From the NCBI GenBank assembly GCA_018398805.1, contig JAGFBZ010001970.1, forward strand, positions 1,289,501-1,353,500: DNA of 64,000 bases, read 5' to 3'. Position 1 is the first letter of the stretch. The number at the start of each line of letters is the position of its first letter. The notes under the pieces are model-generated. The model worked only from the letters and a program-made list of their open reading frames with translations. It did not search any database and was not told where the DNA came from. The position numbers were made by a program, and so were the translations under genes. Positions 20,001-32,000 of the stretch are shown here, in pieces. The stretch is from Hirundichthys speculiger (Eukaryota; Chordata; Actinopteri; Beloniformes; Exocoetidae).

Positions 20001-23000
20001 CCAAGTGCTTTTAAGATAGCAGTAATTAACTCTTGACTTTAAAAGATGTCTTTATATCCCAATGATGTAGCCAGCTACAGGCTTATTTTCCAACCTTCCT
20101 TTCATATTCAAAATTCTCAAGAAAATTGTTGCAAATCTGCTTAGTCATTGTTTTTGAAGAAACAAAATAAATGATAACCTTCAGTCAAGATTTAGATCTC
20201 ATCACAGTACAGAAACTGCTGTGGTCAAAGTCACCAAAGTCCTTCTCATGGTTTCTCATGGCTTCTGAAAGTAGATCGGTTTCTGTTCTTGTCCTCTTCA
20301 ATCTCAGTGCAACATTTGACCCTACTGACCACAAGATTCTTATAAGGAGACTAGAGCAGGCTGTTGGAACTAAAGGAATGGCATTAAAATGGTTTGAGTC
20401 ATATTTGTCAGATCAATTTCAGTTCGTCCATATAAATAACAAACACTGTTGTACTAGCATTAGTTGGGGGGTACCACAGAGTTCTGTTTTTGGACCAATA
20501 CTTTTCTTCTTAGATATGCTGCCTTTGGGAAACATCATTAGGAAACATAACAGCCTTTCACTGTTATGCAGATGATACTTAATTGTATTTGTCCTTGTTA
20601 CCATATGAGGCTAATCAAATAGCTTTATTGGACGCATGCATTAAAAATGTAAAGGCCGGGATAACTGTTAATTTCCTGCTTCTTAATTCATCAAAGCCAA
20701 AGTTCTTGTAATTGGTCCCATGCACCTCAGAGAGACACTTTTGGACTGTTGTTAATTTAGATCACATTTATTTAGCTTCTAGCTCTACTGTTAGAAATCT
20801 TGGTGTCATTTTTGATCATGGGCTGTCTTCTAACTATCATATAAAACAGGTCACAAACTTAGCTTTCCTTCATTTGTGTAATATTAGGGAAATTTGAAAC
20901 ATCTTGACTCAAGAGGCTGTCAAAAATGTTAAATGCCTTTGTGAAACAAATTAATCCATCACCACAGGATCTTTAAAATGTCTTTATTGCTGTAGGCACT
21001 GAGACATGCAAAAGCTAACCTTTTCATTGATATTATTAGACAGGCTGTAATTCAAAATCATATGGGAACAACTCGAGAAACAGGCATCAATCCTAAATCC
21101 CTAATGCCCTTAGAACTGGAGCTGGGTGGAAAACTGTCACAGGACCCTGGTGAAATAGCAGAGGATTTTAGCAACCATTTCCTAAACTCTGAGCATTGAT
21201 TGTTCAGTTTCTCTTCTATTCACCATGATCCTTTAAGTGCTAAAACTGATCTACCTACCCTTTGCCTCAAGGAAATCTCAGAATCTAAAGTACTAAAAAC
21301 TATCAATTTGCTTAAGGCTTGCATAGCCAAAGATTTATAAGGTATGGACTCACATGCTCAAAGCTCTGAATGAGCCTCTGGCACCCACTGTCACTAAGTT
21401 GATCAACTCCTCAGTGTGGGAATTAAAATTGTGCTGTGTGGAATTATGATTTTCTTGCATAGAATAGACATATATACTCAAACGTATTCATAATCAAGTG
21501 GTAGAAGAGGCCTGCATCTTTTGACTATGGGTTAAGAGGACAGGCACTTAGAAGAAAAAGACATGTGAAGCTGTGTCAGGGTGGTATGTTCTTATCAGGG
21601 AAAGGCTGTGTTCTGCACAATGAGGGAAAACAGAAAAGTGATTGTATCTAACAACCCTAACGTCTAACGCCCCAATGTGTCAATAAAACCAGCCTGAGCT
21701 GAAAGGCGACAGCAACTGGATGAGTAGAAGCACAGACCGCGGGGTCTGTGAGTTGATTTCTCCCTTTGCAAAGGCGAAACTTTAGAGTGTGTTTCACTAT
21801 TATTGAATATAATCTCACCATTGAGTTCACAATTCAGCAGTCCGGGGTGAGGGCAGGTATACCTCAACATCAGTCTCCAACTAGATTTTTCCTACTGCAT
21901 GAAAGTCAGCAATAATCACAGCTATCTTTAAATCTGGTATAACTAAAGACATTTGTAATTAAAGACGTATATACATGCTACCTATAACATCAAAGGTAGC
22001 TGAAAAATGGATCAGAGCAACTTGTCTTCCTCAACAGCAGCCCATTTTCTCTACATCTGATAAAATTTGGCTTTAGACCTAAACATTCAACTGAAACGGC
22101 TAACTGCTACTTGGTTGAGAAATTTAAGCACTTTTAGACAAACATGGCATTGTTGAAGCTTTGTTTTTAGACTTTAGGAAAGGGTTTTACAGAGTAAATC
22201 ATAAAGTCCTTATCTCTGTATTACCCAAGTTTAATTTCTCACTCAGTGATCTTAAGTGAATTAATTCCTATCTGACAGTAAGAACACAAAATGTCAAAGT
22301 AAATAACTAAATCTCGACTGCTGGGCATCCACTTACTGGGGTCCCAGATGGTTCCATGCTTGGACGACTCTTATTCAGCTTATGCTGTATATGATTGAAC
22401 TCTCGTCAGTCACCCAGATGTATGCAGATGACACTGTCACCTATTTACATGCTAAGAATAAAATCAAGTGGCATCTAAACTCATTGACGCCATGGTCTGA
22501 ATAGCCAGCTGGCTGGAGCATGCCTGCCTCCAACTCAACATTTCCAAAACAGTTGGTCTGTAACACACCTGAGCCAGACATACCCATTTCTGGTGAGAAG
22601 ATCACATTGGCTAAACAGTTCAAATATTTGGGGATTTTTTTTTTTCTCACATAGCATACTATAGCTTACTATAAACTATAACAAGTTAGGGCAACTCATC
22701 GACTTTAAAGCTTACTGAGATGGTATTCAACCAGACAATAAAAAATTTTGGATAGAAAACCTGAAAGACACTACAACTGCAATATTCTTTAAAAAAAAAA
22801 AAAAAAGAAAAGAAAACATCTGTTGTAGGGCTGTAATCAACCAAAGAAATTCTTGGTCGACTGAAACCCCGAAATTTCGACCAAAAATCGACTAATCGGG
22901 GGGGGGGGGGGGGGGGGGGGGGTGGGCGGCTTGACAGTTTTCCATCACGTGCATCTGCGCAATTTAAAAGCCCATGATTACCGAAAATATACTGACATCA

Positions 23001-26000
23001 GCACAGAAGCAATTAAAACACAAAAGGCATTCAGGGAAAATTATCTTTATTAAACATCCCAGATCAAGACAAGTGCCAACGAAATAAAGCTGTGCATTAC
23101 TGAATAATAAAGCATAGGCTCAAAACAATAGAGCTACAGTGCGCACCGCGCAATTGCGCATTAGGTAAAAAAAAAAAAAAAAAAAGAAGCCCAAAATCCA
23201 ATAAATAGAAATAAATGTGCACAATAATAAAAGGGAACCATAAAAGTTCGTTATTTAGCAATAAACTGAACGAAATAAAGTGCACAACAATAACAAGGAA
23301 GGCTCATTCAGAATAAATACAAAAACAAAACAACACGCGACAAATTGGCTCTTGTTTGAGCGCAGCATTAATACAGAGCTGCAAAGTGTGCCCGGCGCAC
23401 CTGACGCCCTGCATCTCCAACCATTCATGTGACTCCTTTAGTGTTTCCACACAGAGTGCCATATTAGCGCATTGTCACATACAACAGACACTCTCTTTTC
23501 TTGTGGAATTTTAAAGGCATCAGCAACTTCAGATAGTCGCCAGCGATATTTCTTCCTGTGTGCGCCTCTTCCATTTGTTTTGTCTCAGCACAACACTCTT
23601 TGCTTTCCAGTTGCCATCAATGAAATGGGCAGTCACTGTCATATATGACTCCATTCGAATAGACGTCCACATATCTGTGGTCAAGCTCAGTGCCTCGCTG
23701 TGTTGTATTAACTGTGAAACTTTCTCTTTGAGTCCCTCGTATTTTGCGGTTAGTGCATGCATTATTGTCTGGCGCGCTGGCACGGAATATCCAGGTTCCA
23801 AAACTTTAACAGGTTCTTAAAACCTTGGCCTTCCACGACACCTATGGGCCTCATATCCTGAGCAATAAAACTGACAATTCCTTCTGTGATATCATTTTTG
23901 CGTTTGGATGATAGAGGAGGCTTAACATCCAGCGTAGTCGGGTGTATCTGAGGGATGCTGCAGTTGTTGCGGGCGGGTGCGCCTGCAGTTATAAAACGAA
24001 ATAAACGATTATTAGACTATAATATTGAATTATGTTTAATTGATATTAATAGCCTATAATGTTGAAATCTTACCGTTTTTAGATGATACGCCATGTTTGT
24101 AGTCGAGCTGTGATATGCAAACTGTTGTTTGCAAATCTTGCATTCGACTTTTTTCCCGCCATCTATTTTGGTAAAATTCTGCCACACTGTGATGTCTTGA
24201 CATGGATGGTAGGCTACTGGACTCGCTGTAATAATGTATATAAATATAATATATATAATATAATATTCAGCAAATCACCGGACGTTGAATAACGTGGAGG
24301 TTCTTCAATCCACCTGTCCCTAGTGGGTTGGGCTAATCCAAAATAATGAAAACAAGAGGGGTGTTCTATGAAGACAGGCTGTTACCTCTGAAACAGGGGT
24401 GCTCTGAAAACACCCCCATTAGCACTTGATACTTTCCTCCTGATGAAATTAACCATAGACTGTATGAAATTAACACAGCAAAAAATCGACCAATCAGAAT
24501 TTTGGTCGACCCAGAACGTATCGACCAATAAGTCGACCAGTCGACTAGGACTTTACAGCCCTAATCTGTTGAGCTGGGACATTATAATTTATATTATAGA
24601 CTCTTTTTAGACTGGGCCTGATGTAATACAGAGGGCTACTATTTATGCTATCAATTAACCAGATCCTGGGTGGTTAGCTGTTGATTAGAGATGCGCGGAT
24701 GAACCGCCCACCCGCGGGCGGAGCGGATAATCCGCATATCGGGCGGATGATTCGTCAAAAAATAATACTTTAATTAAATTCGGGCGGGTTGCGGTTGAAG
24801 CACTCAAATAATAAGAAGAAAAAATATATACATATTATTAAAAAGTTTTAAAAAACTAAACGAATAAAATACAAAAACTTTGTAATCTGTTGGTCATTCA
24901 CTACTTTCGACAAGACAAAGATGGCAGCGAAGTCGGTGCGTGAGAAATTGAAAACCGGCGAACTAAAAACGAAGGCGAAAGTAGGGGGGAGAAGTACTGT
25001 CTGGGAACGGTTTTTGGAGGTGATGAATTTAGATAACACCAGTGCAGGTTTTGTTATCTGCAAAACGTGTGAAGCCGTTTATGCATTTGAAAGTCACAAG
25101 AGGGGCACATCGAACATGGTTGATCACCGCTGTGCTAAACCGCAGACAAGCACCTTAGCCAGTTTCGTCCGTCGTGACCACAAGAAAGTGCCACAAGATG
25201 TAACATCTAAGTTAACAGATGCATGTGTGGACCTGTGCTGTCGTGATATGCGCCCATTCGACACAGTATCAGGTGAAGGGTTCCATCAAGTGGCGCAAAC
25301 GTTAATTGATATAGGTGCCAAGTACGGTTCCGTTTAGGGCTGTAAAGTCCTAGTCGACTGGTCGACTTATTGGTCGATACGTTCTGGGTCGACCAAAATT
25401 CTGATTGGTCGATTTTTTGCTGTGTTAATTTCATACAGTCTATGGTTAATTTCATCAGGAGGAAAGTATCAAGTGCTAATGGGGGTGTTTTCAGAGCACC
25501 CCTGTTTCAGAGGTAACAGCCTGTCTTCATAGAACACCCCTCTTGTTTTCATTATTTTGGATTAGCCCAACCCACTAGGGACAGGTGGATTGAAGAACCT
25601 CCACGTATTCAACGTCCGGTGATTTGCTGAATATTATATTATATATATTATATATTATATACATTATTACAGCGAGTCCAGTAGCCTACCATCCATGTCA
25701 AAGACATCAGCAGTGTGGCAGAATTTTACCAAAATAGATGGCGGGAAAAAAGTCGAATGCAAGATTTGCAACAACAGTTTGCATATCACAGCTCGACTAC
25801 AAACATGGCGTATCATCTAAAAACGGTAAGATTTCAACATTATAGGCTATTAATATCATATTAAACATAATTCAATATTATAGTCTAATAATCGTTTATT
25901 CGTTTTATAACTGCAGGCGCACCCGCCCGCAAACTGCAGCATCCCTCAGATACACCCAGACTACGCTGGATGTTAAGCCTCCTCTATCATCCAAACGCAA

Positions 26001-29000
26001 AAATGATATCACAGAAGGAATTGTCAGTTTTTATTGCTCAGGATATGAGGCCCATAGGTGTCGTGGAAGGCCAAGGTTTTAAGACCTGTTAAAAGTTTTG
26101 GAACCTGGATATTCCGTGCCAGCGCGCCAGACAATAATGCATGCCTAACCGCAAAATACGAGGGACTCAAGAGAAAGTTTCACAGTTAACAACACAGCGA
26201 GGCACTGAGCTTGACCACAGATATGTGGACGTCTATTCGAATGGAGTCATATATGACAGTGACTGCCCATTTCATTGATGGCAAACTGGAAAGCAAAGAG
26301 TGTTGTGCTTGAGACAAAACAATGGAAGAGGCGCACACAGGAAGAAATATCGCTGCGCGACTATCTGAAGTTGCTGAGCCTTTAAAATTCCACAAGAAAA
26401 GAGAGTGTCTGTTGTATGTGACAATGCGGCTAATATGGCACTCTGTGTGGAAACACTAAAGGAGTCACATGAATGGTTTTGGAGATGCAGGGCGTCAGGT
26501 GCGCCGGGCACACTTTGCAGCTCTGTATTAATGCTGCGCTCAAACAAGAGCCAATTTGTCGCGTTGTTTTTTTTTTGTATTTATTCTGAATGAGCCTTCC
26601 TTGTTATTGTTGTGCACTTTATTTCGTTTCAGTTTATTGCTAATAACGAACTTTTATGGTTCCCTTTTATTATTGTGCACATTTATTTCTATTTATTGGA
26701 TTTGGGCTTCTTTTTTTTTTTTTTACCTAATGCGCAATTGCGCGGTGCGCACTGTAGGCTATTGTTTGAGCCTATGCTTTATTATTCAGTAATGCACAGC
26801 TTATTCGTTGGCACTTGTCTTGATCTGGGATGTTAATAAAGATAATTTTCCCTGAATTGCCTTTTGTGTTTAATTGCCTTCTTGTGCTGATGTCAGTATA
26901 TTTTCGGTAATCATGGGCTTTTAAATTGCGCAGATGCACGTGATGGAAAACGCTGTCAGAGCCCCAGACCCGAGACACCCCCCCCCCCCCCCCCCCCCCC
27001 CATTAGTCGATTTTTGGTCGAAATTTCGGGGTTTCAGTCGACCAAGAATTTCTTTGGTTGATTACAGCCCTAGTTCCGTTGATGCCGCTGCTATCCTGCC
27101 ACATAGGCAAACTGTCTGTGATCGGGCTAAGCAGCAGGCATCCATTGATAAACAGAAGCTTTCGGACGACATCAAGAGAGCTCTCAGTAGCAACGGTGGC
27201 ATTGCCATAACCACCGATATGTGGACGGATGACTTTAAGAAGAGGGCATACACCGTCCTCACGTGCCACTTCATCTGTGAATGGCAGCTTGTCAGTCGTA
27301 CCTTGGCCACAGTGGAATTCGACCCTACCCTGAAAAAAACCAGTGAAAACCTCCATGAGCAGATTACGAGTGTGCTAACTTCTTATGGAATCCCGACAGA
27401 CAAAATAGTTTTTTGTCAGCGATCAGGGCTCAAATATAAAGGCTGCACTCCGAAGCTACCATTGGATTCCATGCTCCGCCCATATCATCAACACGGTGCT
27501 GAAACACACTTTCAGTACGAAGGACGCAGATGTCGATGGCATTCAAGATGTATTGGACACACTCGACTACTGCAAGGAGCTTGTTGCTTACTTGAAGAGA
27601 ACCGGTGCGGTGGCCAGCCTTAAGCACACTGTGCACCAAGAATGTGATGTTCGGTGGAACAGCAAAATAGCCATGTTGGAATCCATACGCTCCCAATACC
27701 AGGACATACGTGATCTGCTGGAGAGCAAGGGCCAAGAGCATCGCTTAGATGGCATACACCTAGATCAACTTTCTCACTTGATCGACTTTCTCACCATTTT
27801 CAAGGTAGCAATTGGTGAGCTTGAGGGGGAAAATTACCCAACTATTCACATGGTGTTGCTTTGGTTTTCCAAACTTAAGAAACACTGTGAGCCCAAGTTT
27901 GGAGACGTGCCCTACATGAGAAGCCTCCGCTCCCGTGCGTCTGCCCTTCTTGATGAGAAGATGCGCCTCACAGCCACCCACAAAATCGCCACTTTCCTCC
28001 ATCCGAAATTTAAGTCTCTGAAAATGCTGACCGAAGAGGACAGAAAAGAAGTCATCAAGCAAGTTCGGGAACTTCTACCTGAGAGAGGCGGGCGTATCAG
28101 GCACGGGGGAGAAGAACGCAACGCAGAAAAAGGTGTGTGGAGAATTGAAATAGCCTAGGGCTGTGTTATTGTGTGATTCTATTCAGCTTATTTATTTTAC
28201 ATTATACAGTATTTATTACATTTTATCTGTATGTTGTACAGCTGCTGGTGGTGCTCATCCGAAAATGCCAAGGATTGACTTCTCGGAGTGGGAGGAAGAT
28301 ATGAGCACCGGTGGATTAGATGAAGTAGAAGAGTATGCCTCTACAAACTTCCATGTCGATGGATCAGCAGCAGAGGAAAATCTACTCTCCTTCTGGGACA
28401 ATCAAAGCCGATCATTTCCACAACTGCAGCATCTTGCCAAGCGAATTCTATGTATCCCAGCAACGAGTGCTGCGAGCGAGCGCTCCTTCAGCGCAGCAGG
28501 GCGCATTATTGAGGCAAGACGGTCTCGCCTGAACCCAGATACAGTAGATGCCATTTTATTCCTGCACAGTGCGAAGAAGAACATTTAGATGCATTTTTTG
28601 TGTTTTGCTCTTTTTCTATAGCCTGCTGTATGTTGTTGAAGTTATTGAAAGTTAAGTTATTGAAAGCGGTAGGCATAGAGCTATATTTCCAAGCATGATT
28701 GAAGGCTGGTGATTGGCCGTTTATTTTCTTTATTTATTGTTTTTTTAATTTCTAAATCGGTACACACTGCCTTAATTACTCCGAAGTTAAGAAGTTGTTG
28801 AGTACGAAGCATAACCTATTCTATATGCAGTATATCGGAGGTTAATTGTTTTTTCGTTTTATTAGCCCTATCCCAAAGCACAAGTGCAACTGCCAACTGC
28901 AACCCGTGGGACATTTTATTTTCTTTGGCCTGTTTATTTACAGTGTCGCATTTTGGTTGATAGATGTGGCACCTGATAGGCCTACATCAGTAAAGTTTAG

Positions 29001-32000
29001 GGGTCAGAGTTTTTATGTCTTCCTACTACAACCCCAGTAATAAAGAAATAAATAAATAAACAAACGATTATTCTCAAGTAGACTTGTGCTACGTTTTATT
29101 TCATTTCACATTGGAAAAGCATATTTCGGGGCTCACGACTGTCACATGTATGGATGCGACATCGCGTAAACTTGGCATTAAGGAATTGCGTTTGAGAGCG
29201 TGTCAAAAGTGGCAGGTTATCTGTCACTCACCCGACGTGTTAGATTATACATTTCTCTCTCTAACTCCCATTTGTCTGCCTCTTAAGGACACAGTGTGTC
29301 TTCCTTATAGGCCTAATGATCACTAATGATCACTAATGATCAGCATGAAGTCGCACGCGCAACTCCACGGTTACAAAATAACTTATTTCCCATGGGAAAT
29401 AAGTTATTTTGTAACCGTGGAGTTGCGCGTGCGACTTCATGCGCATGCGACTTCACTAACACCAAACTGTTAGCGCAATTGATAGCTTTATTTGGACTTA
29501 AGAGCAGTAACGAATTAAGTCTGTTTTTTCTATTAAGCTAATACTTAAAGCAGGCCTATGCGCTGCATTTTGTCTAATCGATACATCTCCTTGCTCTCTC
29601 AGCTCAACGCGTGTCGGAAAAGTTGCCAAGCGCGCGCTCACTTGGAGTCAATAAATACATGAATGAAACCAACCATTGTCATCTGACTAAACACCTCAAC
29701 AGTAGGTTGTGATACTAAACAAATGATCGAAAAAGAGGTGCATATTTTTTCAAGGTTTAAACGTTTGCTTTAACAAATAGGCTACACTTTCACGTTGTGC
29801 AATGGATGGAGATGTTTTGGAATTGCTGTAAATTAGATATTTATTCTCCCTCCAAAGCTTACTGGCAAGATGGCCCTCAAATAGCCGAGGCAACTTTATT
29901 GAACTTAAAAACTAATCGGCGGATGGCGGATCGGTTCGGTTTTGAAAATTGGTGAAAAAACGTTCCTGCAAATGGATAGCGGGCGGATAGAGATTTTAAG
30001 AAGCGGTTGCGGGTTAAAATATACGTCATCCGCGCATCTCTACTGTTGATGCAGAGCTGGTTAAGTCATGACACTGGTGCGCGTGAGTTTAATTCTATGC
30101 GTAATTGTGTCTACCACCCGATTCACTGCACAGATGAGGTGTAGGTGTCAATTATCAAAACCAGTTTTTGCAGTTGAACAACTAAGCTCTCAAAAATGTT
30201 CAAACATCACCAAGTGCTTGGATTTCTAAGGTTGGGGGTCTTTATTTTGGTGCACATGATGAAACCATGTCCTCCGTAACACACAACTGTTACGAAGCGA
30301 TAAAAACGTGCAGTCTTCCACTACTCAAGACCCCACCGACATGGACATTTAGACAGATTTAAGAAAGGGAATAATCCAGCAGGAACACACAGCAGACGTA
30401 CTCCTTGGGTGGAAAACTGAAAGAGCAGGTAATACAATGTCCAGTGGCTGTAGGCTCCTCACTGGTGGTACTCATTAGTCGGTTAGCTGTTAACTTCCGT
30501 CATTCTCGTCCTCTCAGTGAACTATGCCAGCTGTTTGCAGTTGAACAATCTCCCTGACAGCTTCAGACAAAACTGTCCACAGCTGACAGTAGAAGAGCCT
30601 ACGTTTAAACAACGTTTTCCACAGATCATGAACAAACCAAAAAAAACCCTCCCCTTGTCGTTGTTGATCAAGAGAAATGGGAGGCACCCGAGCAGAATTT
30701 CAAGTATTATTGCAAAGGGTCTGAATACCTATGTCAATGTGATATATCAGTTTTTACTTTTCAATAGATTTGCAAGAATTTAAAAAATTCTATTTTCACT
30801 TTGTCATTAAGGGATACTGAGTAAAAATTATTATGAAAAAAAAAAGAATTTAAACGACTGTAGCATCAGGCTGCAACATAGCAAAAATGAAAAAGTGAAG
30901 GGGGTCTCAAGGCTTTCTGAATGCACTGTATGTAAACTAATTTATGACAAACAAATAAATAAATCAATCTTAAAAAAAAAAAAAACGATTTAAATAAGCA
31001 CTGCATGTTTCTATGCCATCATCCAATTCACACACAGAGAAAAGAGTAAAACAGAAAAGTTTGTGGTCTAAGTAACAGACATTTGAACTGAGTGTAAAAC
31101 CAAAGTATTTCAGTATGAGCATTTTACATTTCTTTGCTCATGTACGAGGCTCAAGAAAGAAAATTAACTAGGTTACATATTTGCAACTAAGCAAAGTATG
31201 TAAAATAGGTTAATAGTAATGGGTTTCTCCGGGTACTCCGGCTTCCTTCCACAGTCCAAAGACATGCATATTAGGTTTATTGGTGATTCTAAATTGCCCG
31301 TAGGAGGGATTCTGAGTGCGCGTGGTTGTTCATCGACATGTGATGTGATGGACAGGCGACCTGTTCACGGTGGACTCCTGCCTTTTGCTCAGAGAGAGCT
31401 GGGACAGGCTCCAGAAGAGAGGACTAAACAGGTATGGATGATGGATGGATGGATGGATGGATAAATGTTTACCATAAATCTAGAAAAAAAAATGTAATAA
31501 ATCTTTGGTTACTTAAAGTTTAGGTGGAGTTTTGCTAAAAGAAAGAAATAACACATAAGTGTCATCATGTCATAAAAAATATGAGAAAAAGTATTGCAAA
31601 ATGACAAAGAGCTGAAGAAATAATATTAAAGGACGACAATGCTTTCATTAAGCAAGATTAACCTTCAGGGAGAAAGAAAGGATGGGCCAATACTAAATAA
31701 TCTAAGTGTGGCTATTGTTTAGAATGAACTAAATTCAACCTCAGGTGATGTATTATGGCTTAATGTGACTTAAGGGTTGAAATGAACAACCACACCCCAG
31801 CAGATTCAAATTCATATTCAAATAAGGAACTGATTTTATGGTATTTTGTTAGTTTAAGTTTTGTTTATGCAAATACTAAATGCATTTGTCAATGTGATTG
31901 ATGCCTTGCTGAGGCCTTGAACAAACCTTTTGTTTCTGTCAGAGTTTCAGATGCTTTGGTCTTCTTTGATTTCTAAAAAGATAAAAACAATATTCTGGTT

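Larger units (their letters stand above)
24686..30042 (+). mobile_element. Large hAT element, host of a nested insertion
   Basis: Inverted termini TAGAGATGCGCGGATGA at 24686 and its near reverse complement ending at 30042. Perfect 8-bp target duplication, ctgttgat, at 24678-24685 and 30043-30050. The 5357 bp include a 1738-bp second hAT plus its 8-bp duplication, so the original element was about 3.6 kb. It holds a BED-finger transposase gene on the plus strand (24921-28588) and, downstream, three TAATGATCAC direct repeats and a 100-bp perfect palindrome. It lies in rtf2 intron 7. Confidence 0.93.

Noticed and set aside
24921..28588. A domesticated ZBED-like host gene
   Set aside because: It lies between intact hAT termini with a perfect target duplication, so it is a transposon-borne gene.
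29314..29342. CRISPR-like direct repeats
   Set aside because: Three contiguous 10-base units without spacers in a vertebrate transposon; simple tandem repeat.
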